Assembly (NCBI RefSeq): GCF_015999245.1
Contig: NZ_JAEAMR010000007.1
Coordinates: 67,646 to 108,705, forward strand
Direction: 5' to 3'
DNA length: 41,060 nt
Origin: Streptomyces sp. AV19
Lineage (GTDB): Bacteria > Actinomycetota > Actinomycetes > Streptomycetales > Streptomycetaceae
Shown here: positions 25,264 through 32,927 of the stretch, in pieces
How the letters are laid out: each line of letters begins with the position of its first letter
Numbering within the stretch: the stretch's first letter is position 1
The notes under the pieces: generated by a model
What the model was told of the DNA's origin: nothing
Database searches by the model: none
What the model saw: only the letters and a program-made list of their open reading frames with translations
Position numbers and translations under genes: made by a program

Positions 25264-26080
25264 GGCTGCGCGCCGTCCACAGCTCGGGGAAGACGGTCTT
25301 CGTGGCGCGCTTCTCCAGCCAGGCGACCCCGGCCGAACCGCCCGAGCCCTTCTTGGCGCCCATCGCCCGCCGGGTGGCGACCAGATGGTCGTTGCGCCAG
25401 CGCCACACGAGTTCGGCGATCTCGGTCAGGGCCTCCCCCAGGCGGCGCTCGTCGCCGTACCGCTCCTCGGCGGCGTAGACGCGCTGCCACACGTCCTCCA
25501 CGGCCGGGTCCGGCTCGTGGCGCGCGGAGACGTCGCGTTCCAGGACGGCGGCGGGGACCGCGTGGCCGCGGCGGGCGAGCCAGCGCAGCACCTCGTCGTA
25601 GAGGGCCGGTTCGTGCAGCGCCTTCTCCAGCCGGGCGTGCACCTCGGGGACGTTGCGGTAAGGCACCAGCATGGAGCGGGACTTGTCGCCGAGCAGGAAC
25701 TCCAGGCGGCGGTACATGGCCGACTGGAAGCCGGACGCCTCGCCGAGCGCGGAGCGGTAGCGGTTGAACTGGCCCGGCGTCAGGCGGGAGATGGGCTTCC
25801 ACGAGGCGTTGAGCGAGCCGAACTCGTCGACGGAGCGGTCCAGCGCGGCCAGCGCGGCGGGCAGGTCGTCCGCCCGCAGGGCGCGGCCGGCGGTCTCCCA
25901 CTCGTGGACGAGGAGGGCGAACCACAACTCCATGACCTGAGTGGTCACCAGGAACGCCATCTCACCCGGGTCGTCGGACAGCGGCGCCTGGAGCCGGGCG
26001 AGGACCTCGGCCCGGACATAGTCCTCGTACGGGGTGGTGGCGGCGAATTCGAGCGTGGGGGACATGGGCGGTCGCGACAC
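25256..26080 (-). CDS. kynA: Tryptophan 2,3-dioxygenase
   Basis: A 274-residue cytoplasmic heme enzyme that opens tryptophan to N-formylkynurenine. Family motifs are TTPYEDYVRAEVL, FLVTTQVMELWFALLVHEWE (with the active-site His), SASWKPISRLTPGQFNRYR-like text, SGFQSAMYRRLEFLLGDKS and late WRWRNDHLVATRRAMGAKKGSGGSAG, which holds the heme-ligand His. I take the GTG at 26080, with GGAG seven to eight bases upstream, over a TTG at 26101. The stop overlaps the start of kynU. Such pairs supply anthranilate or kynurenine for catabolism or natural products. Confidence 0.97.
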   Translation of the reverse strand: MSRPPMSPTLEFAATTPYEDYVRAEVLARLQAPLSDDPGEMAFLVTTQVMELWFALLVHEWETAGRALRADDLPAALAALDRSVDEFGSLNASWKPISRLTPGQFNRYRSALGEASGFQSAMYRRLEFLLGDKSRSMLVPYRNVPEVHARLEKALHEPALYDEVLRWLARRGHAVPAAVLERDVSARHEPDPAVEDVWQRVYAAEERYGDERRLGEALTEIAELVWRWRNDHLVATRRAMGAKKGSGGSAGVAWLEKRATKTVFPELWTARSHV

Positions 26081-26248
26081 GGCGGACTCCTCGGCAGCCA
26101 ATCCTGCGGGTAGCGGTCCGCCCCTTCCTCTCGCGCGTGGAGCCCCGGTCCCCTGCGGGCATCATCCGTCCCAAGGGCCGCCGCGGGCAAGAGGTCGTCC
26201 GGCCGGAACGGCCCGCCCTGAAGCGGGAGTTCCGGCCGGAGACGCTGC

Positions 26249-26662
26249 TCAGCCCAGGGTGCTGGCGGCCGTCGGCGAGCTGTCGCGGAGGAACGTCGAG
26301 CAGCGCTCGTACTCCTCCTGCTCGCCGATCGCCTGGGCGGCGCGGGCGAGTGCGTGCAGCGCGCGCAGGAAGCCGCGGTTGGGCTCGTGCTCGAACGGCA
26401 CCGGCCCGTGGCCCTTCCAGCCGTTGCGGCGCAGCGCGTCCAGGCCGCGGTGGTAGCCGGTGCGGGCGTACGCGTAGGACTCCACGACCCGGCCGGCCTC
26501 GAACGCGTCGTCGGCGAGCTGCGCCCAGGCGAGGGAGGAGGAGGGGTACTTGGCTGCGACCTCGGCGGGGGCCGCGCCGGAGGCGAGCAGCTCGCGCGGC
26601 TCGGGGTCGTCGGGCAGGTGGGTCGGGGGCGGTCCCCCGAGCAGGTTCTCGTGAATCGACAT
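26249..26662 (-). CDS. DUF3151 family protein
   Basis: 137 residues, soluble. It starts MSIHENLLGGPPPTHLPDDPE and continues ELLASGAAPAEVAAKYPSSSLAWAQLADDAFE and ESYAYARTGYHRGLDALRRNGWKGHGPVPFEHEPNRGFLRALHALARAA. This is the conserved actinobacterial DUF3151 pattern, helical and slightly TPR-like. Function is unknown. The gene usually sits near fba in Streptomyces as I recall; here a drug exporter gene lies between. Confidence 0.88.
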   Translation of the reverse strand: MSIHENLLGGPPPTHLPDDPEPRELLASGAAPAEVAAKYPSSSLAWAQLADDAFEAGRVVESYAYARTGYHRGLDALRRNGWKGHGPVPFEHEPNRGFLRALHALARAAQAIGEQEEYERCSTFLRDSSPTAASTLG

Positions 26663-26745
26663 GGCCTCCAGTCTGCACTGTCGCCCCGCCGGGCGGGGAG
26701 GGCGTGGCACGCGTGATCGCGCGCGGGCCGGTCAGCGCGGGACGG

Positions 26746-28224
26746 TCAGCGCTCGCCCGGGTCCAGCGGCGGTGACGCCACCCCACAGTGGTAGGCGCAC
26801 TCCGGGTGGCACCGGCCACGCTGTGGGGCGCGGATCGTCGTCCAGGCCAGCAGCGCCCCGGCCACCAGGGCCACCGCGCACCACACCATCGCCCACCGGA
26901 ACGCGCTCCCGAAGGCCGTGGGGTCGCGGTACGCCTCCGGGCCCATCCCCGTCACCAGCGGCAGCGCGGCCACCGCCACCAGGCCGGCGGCCCGGGCGGC
27001 CGCGTTGTTGATGCCGCTGGCCAGGCCCGCGCGCCCGACGTCCACCGAGGCGAGCACCGTGGCCGTCAGCGGGGCGACCAGCGCCGACATGCCCAGGCCG
27101 AGGACGACCAGCGCGGGCAGGACGTCCCGCCAGTACACGGCGCCCTGCCCGGCGCGGGTCATCAGCAGCATGCCCGCCGCGCACAGCAGCGGGCCGACGG
27201 TCAGCGGCAGCCGGGGACCGATCGCCTGGCCGAGCCGGCCGGCGCGGGAGGAGAGCAGCAGCATCAGGACGGTGGTCGGGAGCAGCGCCGTGCCGGCGGC
27301 GAGCGCGGACCAGCCGGCGACGATCTGGAGCTGGAGCACCGAGAGGAAGAAGAAGCCGCTGAACGCCGCGTAGACGCAGACCGTGACCGCGTTCACCGCC
27401 GAGAACGTCCGGCTCGCGAAGATCCCCGGCGGCAGCATCGGCTCGGCCAGCCGCCCCTCCAGCCGGACGAAGAGCACGCCCAGCAGCACCCCGGCGACCC
27501 CGGGGACGATCACCGCGGGCGAGGCTCCGTGGTCGGGCGCGGCGATCAGGGCGTAGGTGGTCAGCCCGAGGGCCAGCGCGCCCAGCACCGCGCCGAGCAC
27601 GTCGAACCGGCCGCGGGCCGTGGGATCGCGGGTCTCCGGCACGTAACGCAGGGCGACGGGGACGCAGACCGCGGCGATCGGCAGGTTGATCAGGAACACC
27701 CAGCGCCAGCCGGGCCCGTCCACCAGCCAGCCGCCCACGAACGGCCCGACCGCCGAGGCCACGCCGCCCAGCCCGGACCAGGCGCCCACCGCGCCCGCGC
27801 GGTCGTCGGGGTGGAAGACGGCCTGGAGCAGCGCGAGCGAGCCGGGGGTGAGCAGCGCCCCGCCGATGCCCTGGAGCGCGCGGGCCGCGATCAGCACCCC
27901 GGCGCTGGGGGCGATCCCGCAGAGCAGCGAGGCGAGCGCGAACCAGACGATGCCGACGACGAACACCCGCCGCCGCCCGAACCGGTCGCCCAGCGCCCCG
28001 CCGAGCAGGATCAGCCCGGCGAGGGTGAGCATGTAGGCGTTCACGGTCCACTGGAGGACGGCCAGGTCCGCGTGGAGGTCGGTGCCGATGTGCGGCAGGG
28101 CCACGTTGACGACGGTGCTGTCGAGCAGGGCCATGCCGGAGCCGAGGACGGCCGTGAGCAGGACGTACCGCCCCGTGGGCGTGCCCAGGCGGATCGCCGG
28201 GCCCGCGTCCTCGGAGTCGCTCAT
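26746..28224 (-). CDS. MFS drug exporter, DHA2 family
   Basis: A 492-residue membrane protein with about 14 hydrophobic helices. Motifs: ALLDSTVVNVALPHIG in helix one (motif D1), LGDRFGRRRVF between helices two and three (motif A), RALQGIGGALLTPGSLALL, and GPFVGGWLVDGPGWRWVFLINLP (motif C region). These mark proton-driven multidrug or antibiotic exporters. The C-terminal tail is unusual: after the last helix come RGRCHPECAYHCGV with three closely spaced cysteines and two histidines, possibly a metal site. The ATG at 28224 is before MSDSEDAG. It is a single gene; no regulator is adjacent. Confidence 0.94.
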   Translation of the reverse strand: MSDSEDAGPAIRLGTPTGRYVLLTAVLGSGMALLDSTVVNVALPHIGTDLHADLAVLQWTVNAYMLTLAGLILLGGALGDRFGRRRVFVVGIVWFALASLLCGIAPSAGVLIAARALQGIGGALLTPGSLALLQAVFHPDDRAGAVGAWSGLGGVASAVGPFVGGWLVDGPGWRWVFLINLPIAAVCVPVALRYVPETRDPTARGRFDVLGAVLGALALGLTTYALIAAPDHGASPAVIVPGVAGVLLGVLFVRLEGRLAEPMLPPGIFASRTFSAVNAVTVCVYAAFSGFFFLSVLQLQIVAGWSALAAGTALLPTTVLMLLLSSRAGRLGQAIGPRLPLTVGPLLCAAGMLLMTRAGQGAVYWRDVLPALVVLGLGMSALVAPLTATVLASVDVGRAGLASGINNAAARAAGLVAVAALPLVTGMGPEAYRDPTAFGSAFRWAMVWCAVALVAGALLAWTTIRAPQRGRCHPECAYHCGVASPPLDPGER

Positions 28225-28263
28225 GGTCCGATCGTCCCCCGGCGGGGCGGACGAGGCCATGCG

Positions 28264-28296
28264 AAAGGGGCCCGGCGCGATCCGCCGGGCCCCTTT
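28264..28296 (-). terminator. Terminator downstream of fba
   Basis: AAAGGGGCCCGGCG (28264-28277) pairs exactly with CGCCGGGCCCCTTT (28283-28296) around a 5-base loop. It lies 40 bp after the fba stop, before the exporter gene, in fba's reading direction. Confidence 0.85.
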
Positions 28297-28343
28297 CCGT
28301 ACCGCTTACTTGTTTCCGTACCGCTTACTTGCCGAGTTACTTG
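28294..28343. repeat. Tandem duplications at the fba stop
   Basis: TTTCCGTACCGCTTACTTG occurs twice in a row (28294-28312, 28313-28331). Next to it, CCGAGTTACTTG (28332-28343) repeats the last codons and stop of fba: on the fba strand, CTCGGCAAGTAA appears twice. It resembles the repeated gene end at 13794-13841. Confidence 0.88.
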
Positions 28344-29362
28344 CCGAGCTTGGTGCCCGTCGAGCGCAGGTCGGCGCAGGCCTTGGTGACGCGCTCGGCC
28401 ATGCCCGCCTCGGCCAGCTTGCCCCAGGTCCGCGGGTCGTAGGTCTTCTTGTTGCCGACCTCGCCGTCGACCTTGAGGACGCCGTCGTAGTTCTGGAACA
28501 TGTGGGCCGCCACCGGGCGGGTGAAGGCGTACTGGGTGTCGGTGTCGAGGTTCATCTTCACGACGCCGTTCTCCAGCGCGGTGCGGATCTCCTCCTCGGT
28601 GGAGCCGGAGCCGCCGTGGAAGACGAAGTCGAACGGGTCCTGCTTGCCGTGCTTGGCGGCCATGCCGTCCTGGAGCTCACGGAGCAGCTCGGGGCGGAGC
28701 ACGACATTGCCCGGCTTGTAGACGCCGTGGACGTTGCCGAAGGAGGCGGCCAGCAGGTAGCGGCCCTTCTCGCCCAGGCCCAGGGCCTCGGCGGTCTTCT
28801 CCACGTCGGCGACGGTGGTGTACAGCTCGTCGTTGATCTCGTGGGTGACGCCGTCCTCCTCGCCACCGGTCGGGGTGATCTCGACCTCGAGGATGATCTT
28901 CGCCTTGACGGCCTCGGCGAGCAGTTCCTTCGCGATGGCGAGGTTCTCGTCGAGCTTCTCGGCGGAGCCGTCCCACATGTGGGACTGGAACAGCGGGTTC
29001 TGGCCGGCGGCCACGCGCTCCTGGGAGATCTTCAGCAGCGGGCGGACATAGCCGTCCAGCTTGTCCTTGGGGCAGTGGTCGGTGTGCAGCGCGATGTTGA
29101 CCGGGTACTTCTTGGCCACGACGTGCGCGAACTCGGCCAGCGCGACGGCGCCGGAGACCATGTCCTTGCTGTACTGGCCGCCCAGGAACTCCGCGCCACC
29201 GGTGGAGATCTGGATGATGCCGTCGCTCTCCGCCTCGGCGAAACCGCGCAGCGCGGCGTGCAGAGTCTGGGTCGAGGTCACATTGATGGCCGGGTAGGCG
29301 AACTTGCCTGCCTTCGCCCGGTCGAGCATCTCGTTGTAGACCTCGGGGGTTGCGATGGGCAT
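28337..29362 (-). CDS. fba: Class II fructose-bisphosphate aldolase
   Basis: A 341-residue zinc enzyme of glycolysis and gluconeogenesis. Visible: NVTSTQTLHAALRGF, the zinc/catalytic ALHTDHCPKDKL, SHMWDGSAEKL, the second signature LEVEITPTGGEEDGV, the zinc ligand His in ASFGNVHGVYKPG, FHGGSGSTEEEI and VVKMNLDTDTQYAFT. The ATG at 29362 has AAGGAG upstream. Length is normal for class IIA (long form). It is a single unit: the parS palindrome separates it from pyrE upstream and a hairpin ends it downstream. Confidence 0.98.
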   Translation of the reverse strand: MPIATPEVYNEMLDRAKAGKFAYPAINVTSTQTLHAALRGFAEAESDGIIQISTGGAEFLGGQYSKDMVSGAVALAEFAHVVAKKYPVNIALHTDHCPKDKLDGYVRPLLKISQERVAAGQNPLFQSHMWDGSAEKLDENLAIAKELLAEAVKAKIILEVEITPTGGEEDGVTHEINDELYTTVADVEKTAEALGLGEKGRYLLAASFGNVHGVYKPGNVVLRPELLRELQDGMAAKHGKQDPFDFVFHGGSGSTEEEIRTALENGVVKMNLDTDTQYAFTRPVAAHMFQNYDGVLKVDGEVGNKKTYDPRTWGKLAEAGMAERVTKACADLRSTGTKLGK

Positions 29363-29485
29363 CTGTCCGCTCCTTGTGATGTGCGGGTGGGCTTGGGGGT
29401 GCCCTGACCTAGGGGGCGACGTTCATCGTCGTCCCCATCTTCCCAGACTCCCCGAATTGCTCCACATGGTGCATGCGCCAGATAC

Positions 29486-29529
29486 GACGGTGGGCGCGGG
29501 GTTTCACGTGAAACCTCGCGCCCACCGTC
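29486..29529. terminator. 44-bp near-perfect palindrome centred on parS, also pyrE terminator
   Basis: The arms 29486-29507 and 29508-29529 are inverted copies except for one G-T pair (29499/29516), and the centre is the centre of the parS core. The outer part GACGGTGGGCGCG pairs with CGCGCCCACCGTC. Located 24 bp after the pyrE stop, the transcript would form a strong hairpin, so it may double as the pyrE terminator. Confidence 0.85.
29501..29514. other. parS site (ParB-binding)
   Basis: GTTTCACGTGAAAC is a perfect 14-bp match to the Streptomyces parS consensus, as known from chromosome segregation work in S. coelicolor. ParB loads here and helps organise and partition the origin region. It is the only exact copy I found in the window. 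Its presence supports an origin-proximal location, since Streptomyces parS sites cluster around oriC. Confidence 0.92.
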
Positions 29530-29553
29530 CGGGACGCCTTGCGAATCCGCAGG

Positions 29554-30090
29554 TCAGGCCAGGTCCAGATCCCCGAGCTGGTAGCCGGTGACATAACGCA
29601 GACCGGCGTCGGAAATGGCCCGGTCGGCACCGCGGTCGACGATCGTCGCGACCGCGACGACCTCGGCGCCCGCCTCGCGGGCCGCCTCGACGGCGGTCAG
29701 CGGGGAGCCGCCGGTGGTCGAGGTGTCCTCGACGACCAGGACGCGGCGGCCCTTGATGTCCGGGCCCTCGATGCGGCGCTGCATGCCGTGCGTCTTCTGC
29801 GCCTTGCGGACGACGAAGGCGTCCAGCCGGCGGCCGCGCGCGGCGGCGGCGTGCAGCATCGACGTGGCGACCGGGTCGGCGCCGAGGGTGAGCCCGCCCA
29901 CGGCGTCGTACTCCAGGTCGGCGGTGGCGTCCAGCATCACCTGGCCGACCAGCGGGGCGGCCTCGGCGTCCAGGGTGATCCGGCGCAGGTCGATGTAGTA
30001 GTCGGCCTCCTTGCCGGAGGAGAGGGTCACCTTGCCGTGGACGACGGCCTTGTCCTTGATCTGCTGAAGCAGGGCGTCACGCGCGTTCAT
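29554..30090 (-). CDS. pyrE: Orotate phosphoribosyltransferase
   Basis: 178 residues. It joins orotate and PRPP to make OMP in pyrimidine synthesis. The N-terminal KVTLSSGKEADYYIDLRRITL, the VGGLTLGADPVATSMLH segment, VVRKAQKTHGM and the PRPP site VLVVEDTSTTGGS are all present. The ATG at 30090 gives MNARDALLQQI. It lies 10 bp after the epimerase-like gene on the same strand, so the two are probably co-transcribed. Confidence 0.97.
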   Translation of the reverse strand: MNARDALLQQIKDKAVVHGKVTLSSGKEADYYIDLRRITLDAEAAPLVGQVMLDATADLEYDAVGGLTLGADPVATSMLHAAAARGRRLDAFVVRKAQKTHGMQRRIEGPDIKGRRVLVVEDTSTTGGSPLTAVEAAREAGAEVVAVATIVDRGADRAISDAGLRYVTGYQLGDLDLA

Positions 30091-30100
30091 GGGGACGAGC

Positions 30101-30907
30101 TTAGGCCAGCGTGCGCCAGGCCCACGTCGTGGAGATCTCCAGCGGATCGATGGGGGTGACGAGGCGGGGGAGGGTGTTGAGCCCGTTCGGCGGGCCCGAC
30201 TGCGGCTCCACGCAGACGGCTTCGGCCTGCTCGTCGTAGACGACGACCCATTCGGCGCGGCTGGTGACGGTCAGCTCCAGGGCGCCCGGCCAGGTGAGGG
30301 TGACCCGGACGCCGTCGGGCATCCCGAAGCAGTCGTCCCAGGGGCCGGGCCGCGGGTCGACGCGGCGGCCGGTGGGCAGGTGGTCCTCGCCGCGCTCCTC
30401 CTGCCAGGCGGGGGCGAAGTCGATCTCGACGTCACCGCCGGTGCCGAGGTTGCGCCGGAACCAGGGATGCCAGCCGGCCTGGGCCGGGAAGGAGTCCTCG
30501 GCCGCCTCGACGCCGAGGGTGAGCGTCAGGGAATCCTCGGCCAGTTCTGCCATCTGGGTGACGCGGCCGGGGTACGGCCAGGCCGTGTCGGCGAGTTCGT
30601 AGGCGAACGCGGCGAAGGCGTCCTCCGCGCGGACCGTGCGCCAGGGCACGTCGCGGCCCGTGCCGTGGATGGCGTGGGGCGGGTGGTTGACCGGCATCTG
30701 GTGCGTCTCGGCGCCGTTGCGGAAGCGGCCGTGGTCGATGCGGCCGCACCAGGGAACCATGGGGAAGGCGCCGTACTTGGGCCCCTGCCGGAGGAGTTCC
30801 GTGCCACCGACGCGGAGGCTGGAGAGGCGGCAGCCGTTCGCCGTGTCCACGGTGGCCCGGGCGGGGCCGGCGGTGAGGGTGGTGGTGGTTGTCTGGGGGT
30901 TCGTCAC
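30101..30907 (-). CDS. Aldose 1-epimerase-like protein
   Basis: 268 residues, soluble, galactose-mutarotase β-sandwich fold. Markers: ANGCRLSSLRVGGTELLRQ, YGAFPMVPWCGRIDHGRF, the conserved His in PPHAIHGTGRDVPW, AGWHPWFRR, DDCFGMPDG and the late catalytic-type Glu in AVCVEPQSGPPNGLN. These fit the mutarotase group (galM/YeaD-like) that interconverts sugar anomers; the sugar is unknown. It uses GTG at 30907. It ends 10 bp before pyrE, and its promoter would lie next to the palindrome at 30942. Confidence 0.88.
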   Translation of the reverse strand: MTNPQTTTTTLTAGPARATVDTANGCRLSSLRVGGTELLRQGPKYGAFPMVPWCGRIDHGRFRNGAETHQMPVNHPPHAIHGTGRDVPWRTVRAEDAFAAFAYELADTAWPYPGRVTQMAELAEDSLTLTLGVEAAEDSFPAQAGWHPWFRRNLGTGGDVEIDFAPAWQEERGEDHLPTGRRVDPRPGPWDDCFGMPDGVRVTLTWPGALELTVTSRAEWVVVYDEQAEAVCVEPQSGPPNGLNTLPRLVTPIDPLEISTTWAWRTLA

Positions 30908-30941
30908 GATGCCGACGATAGGTGGGCGGGGGCGGGAAGTT

Positions 30942-31312
30942 GCCCCGGACCCGCCCTTTCACCGCTTCTGCCGGGGCAAGCCCCGGGGCCCGCAACGCGG
31001 CTTCGCCGCATTGACCGGGGGCTTCGCCCCCTGGACCCCTGGAACCGCGCTGCGCGCGGTCGTCCTCAAGCGCCGGACGGGCTGAATTTCGCGCCCGCAC
31101 CGGATACTGCCCGCACCGGATATCCAGCCCGGGCGCACATTTCAGCCCGTCCGGCGCTTGAGGACGAGCGGCGAAGCCGCGACACGGGGTCCAGGGGCGG
31201 AGCCCCGGTGGGGGCGCAGGGGGCGAAGCCCCCGCACCCCCACCGCGCGGAGCGCGGTGCCGGGCCGAGGGGCGGAGCCCCGGAAGAAACGGTGAAAGGG
31301 CGGGGCGGGGAC
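30942..31312. repeat. Large intergenic palindrome, third full copy
   Basis: About 370 bp between the epimerase-like gene start and the CoxG-like gene stop. Outer ends are TGCCCCGGACCCGCCCTTTC and its near inverse. GTCCTCAAGCGCCGGACGGGCTGA (31061-31084) is inverted at about 31144-31166. The centre holds GCACCGGATA twice and a GATATCCAGCCC phrase like that in the copy at 21566. I see no gene in this gap. Confidence 0.9.
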
Positions 31313-31318
31313 AAACCC

Positions 31319-32086
31319 CTACCTCCGACGCCGCAGCACCCGCCCCACCACCACCGCCGACGCCAGCGCCACCGCCGCCGCCGGCGCCGCCCAGCGCAGG
31401 GCCGCGCGGCCCGTGGTCGTCTCGGGCGCCGGAACGGGCGCGTACCGCCCGCGCGGCGGCGCGTGGTCGACCTCCTCCGCGCTGCGGCCGATCATCGTCC
31501 GGCGGGCATGGGCCGCCTCGGCCGGCGGCTCCTCGTCGGGGACGGCCTCGGCGACGACGTCCTCGACGACCTCGGCCACGACGTCCGACACCACGTCCTC
31601 GGCGGTCACGAACTCCCCGTCGGCAGCCGGGGCTTCGTCCGCGTCATGGGCCAGCGTCTCGGCCAGCGCGGTCGCGAAGCGGTCCAGCAGCCGGCGGCCC
31701 GCCGCCTGGGCCGTCCGCTCGTCGGCCTCGGCCAGCCGCCCGGCGCGGGCCACCGTCCCCGTGCAGGTCAGCCGGGTGCCGCCGGGGACCTCGGCGGGAA
31801 CGGCGAGCAGCGTGAGGGTCACCGTGGCCGAGCCGCGCGCCTCCGTGCCCTCGGCCGTCAGCTCGTACGCGCCGTCCCGCTCGGCCAGCCGGAGCGACCC
31901 CCGGTAGGTGATCGTCGATCCGCCGATGCGCAGGCGCAGCCGCCCGGCGACGGCGGCCCCCTGCGCGTCCCCCGCCTCTCCCGCGTCCCGCTGGAGGCCC
32001 GGCACGCACCGGGCGACCCGCTCGGGATCGGACAGCGCCCGCCGGACGTCGCCGACGGGAAACGGAACGAAAACCTCATGCTCCAT
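31319..32086 (-). CDS. SRPBCC (CoxG-like) protein with a C-terminal membrane anchor
   Basis: 255 residues. The N-terminal ~145 residues form a START/SRPBCC domain of the CoxG type: VFVPFPVGDVRRALSDPERVARCVPGL opens it, with RGSLRLAERDGAYELTAEG and GTRLTCTGTVARAGRLAEA later. An acidic linker (repeats of VV-E-D/V) leads to one hydrophobic helix (ALRWAAPAAAVALASAVVVG) and a basic tail RVLRRRR, so the protein is anchored with the domain in the cytoplasm. CoxG takes part in CO dehydrogenase assembly, but no such genes are nearby, so a different role is likely here. The ATG at 32086 fits the domain start. Confidence 0.85.
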   Translation of the reverse strand: MEHEVFVPFPVGDVRRALSDPERVARCVPGLQRDAGEAGDAQGAAVAGRLRLRIGGSTITYRGSLRLAERDGAYELTAEGTEARGSATVTLTLLAVPAEVPGGTRLTCTGTVARAGRLAEADERTAQAAGRRLLDRFATALAETLAHDADEAPAADGEFVTAEDVVSDVVAEVVEDVVAEAVPDEEPPAEAAHARRTMIGRSAEEVDHAPPRGRYAPVPAPETTTGRAALRWAAPAAAVALASAVVVGRVLRRRR

Positions 32087-32238
32087 GGCATGCGAGCCTA
32101 CCCACCGGTTTCGCCGGCAGGGACTCCCCGGTCGGATCCGGTCGAAGTTTCCGGCGGAAGACGACCGTCCGCCGACCGCGGCCGCCGATCCGGGACGATC
32201 GGCGATCACACGGGCCGGCGGACGGCCAAGGGTCCACG

Positions 32239-32889
32239 TCAGTCCGCGACCGTGAAGCGCTCGCCGACGTGCTGCGGCTTCTCGATCTCGTCGATGAGGG
32301 CGACGGCGTAGTCCTCGGTGGATATGCGGCTCTTGCCGTTCTCGTCCACGACGAGGTCGTCGAGACCGGTGCGGTAGGTACCGGTGCGCTCGCCGGGCTC
32401 GATGGTGCCGGCGGGGCTGACGTTGGTCCAGCGGACGTCGGTCACCGTGCGGTAGAAGTCCAGCGCGTCACCGTGGGCGCGCATGATCTGGAGCAGGAAC
32501 TCCGGCAGCCCCTCCGTGTCCCAGACCTGCTTGCCGTCGGGGGTGCGCAGCGAGCCGGCGCCGCCGACCGCGATCAGCCGCGGGGCGGCGTCGCCCAGCA
32601 TGCGCAGCCCCTCCACCAGGGACTCGGCGGCCGGCTCGATGGTGGCGAGGTGGCCGGGGCCGTCACCGCCGCCGACCGCGCTGACGACGACGTCCTGGCC
32701 CTGGGCCGCGGCCGCGACGGACTTCGGGTCGAGGACGTCACCGGTCACGACGGTGAGGGCGGGGTGCTCGACGGTGACCTTGGAGGGGTCGCGGACGACG
32801 GCCGTCACCTGGTGGCCGCGGTCCAGGGCCTCGCGCAGGACGCGGCTGCCGATCGTGCCGTTGGCGCCGAAGAGGGCGATCTTCGCCAT
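32239..32889 (-). CDS. NAD(P)-binding NmrA-like oxidoreductase
   Basis: A 216-residue short Rossmann protein. It starts MAKIALFGANGTIGSRVLREAL (GxxGxxG pocket), then HQVTAVVRDPSKV, VVSAVGGGDG, LIAVGGAGSLRT and a C-terminal YAVALIDEIEKPQH. It belongs to the atypical SDR/NmrA group (BlvrB/YesF-like) used as flavin/quinone reductases or redox sensors. AGGAGATTCCC precedes the ATG. It lies 38 bp after the DsbA-family gene on the same strand, and both face away from an AraC regulator, which suggests a redox- or electrophile-response unit. Confidence 0.92.
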   Translation of the reverse strand: MAKIALFGANGTIGSRVLREALDRGHQVTAVVRDPSKVTVEHPALTVVTGDVLDPKSVAAAAQGQDVVVSAVGGGDGPGHLATIEPAAESLVEGLRMLGDAAPRLIAVGGAGSLRTPDGKQVWDTEGLPEFLLQIMRAHGDALDFYRTVTDVRWTNVSPAGTIEPGERTGTYRTGLDDLVVDENGKSRISTEDYAVALIDEIEKPQHVGERFTVAD

Positions 32890-32927
32890 GGGAATCTCCT
32901 GAAAAAGTTGGACGAAAGGGGTGGGTA

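Noticed and set aside
29409..29440. Leader peptide upstream of fba (MGTTMNVAP)
   Set aside because: A nine-codon frame without codon runs, an attenuator or a clear ribosome site. Too weak to report as a gene.
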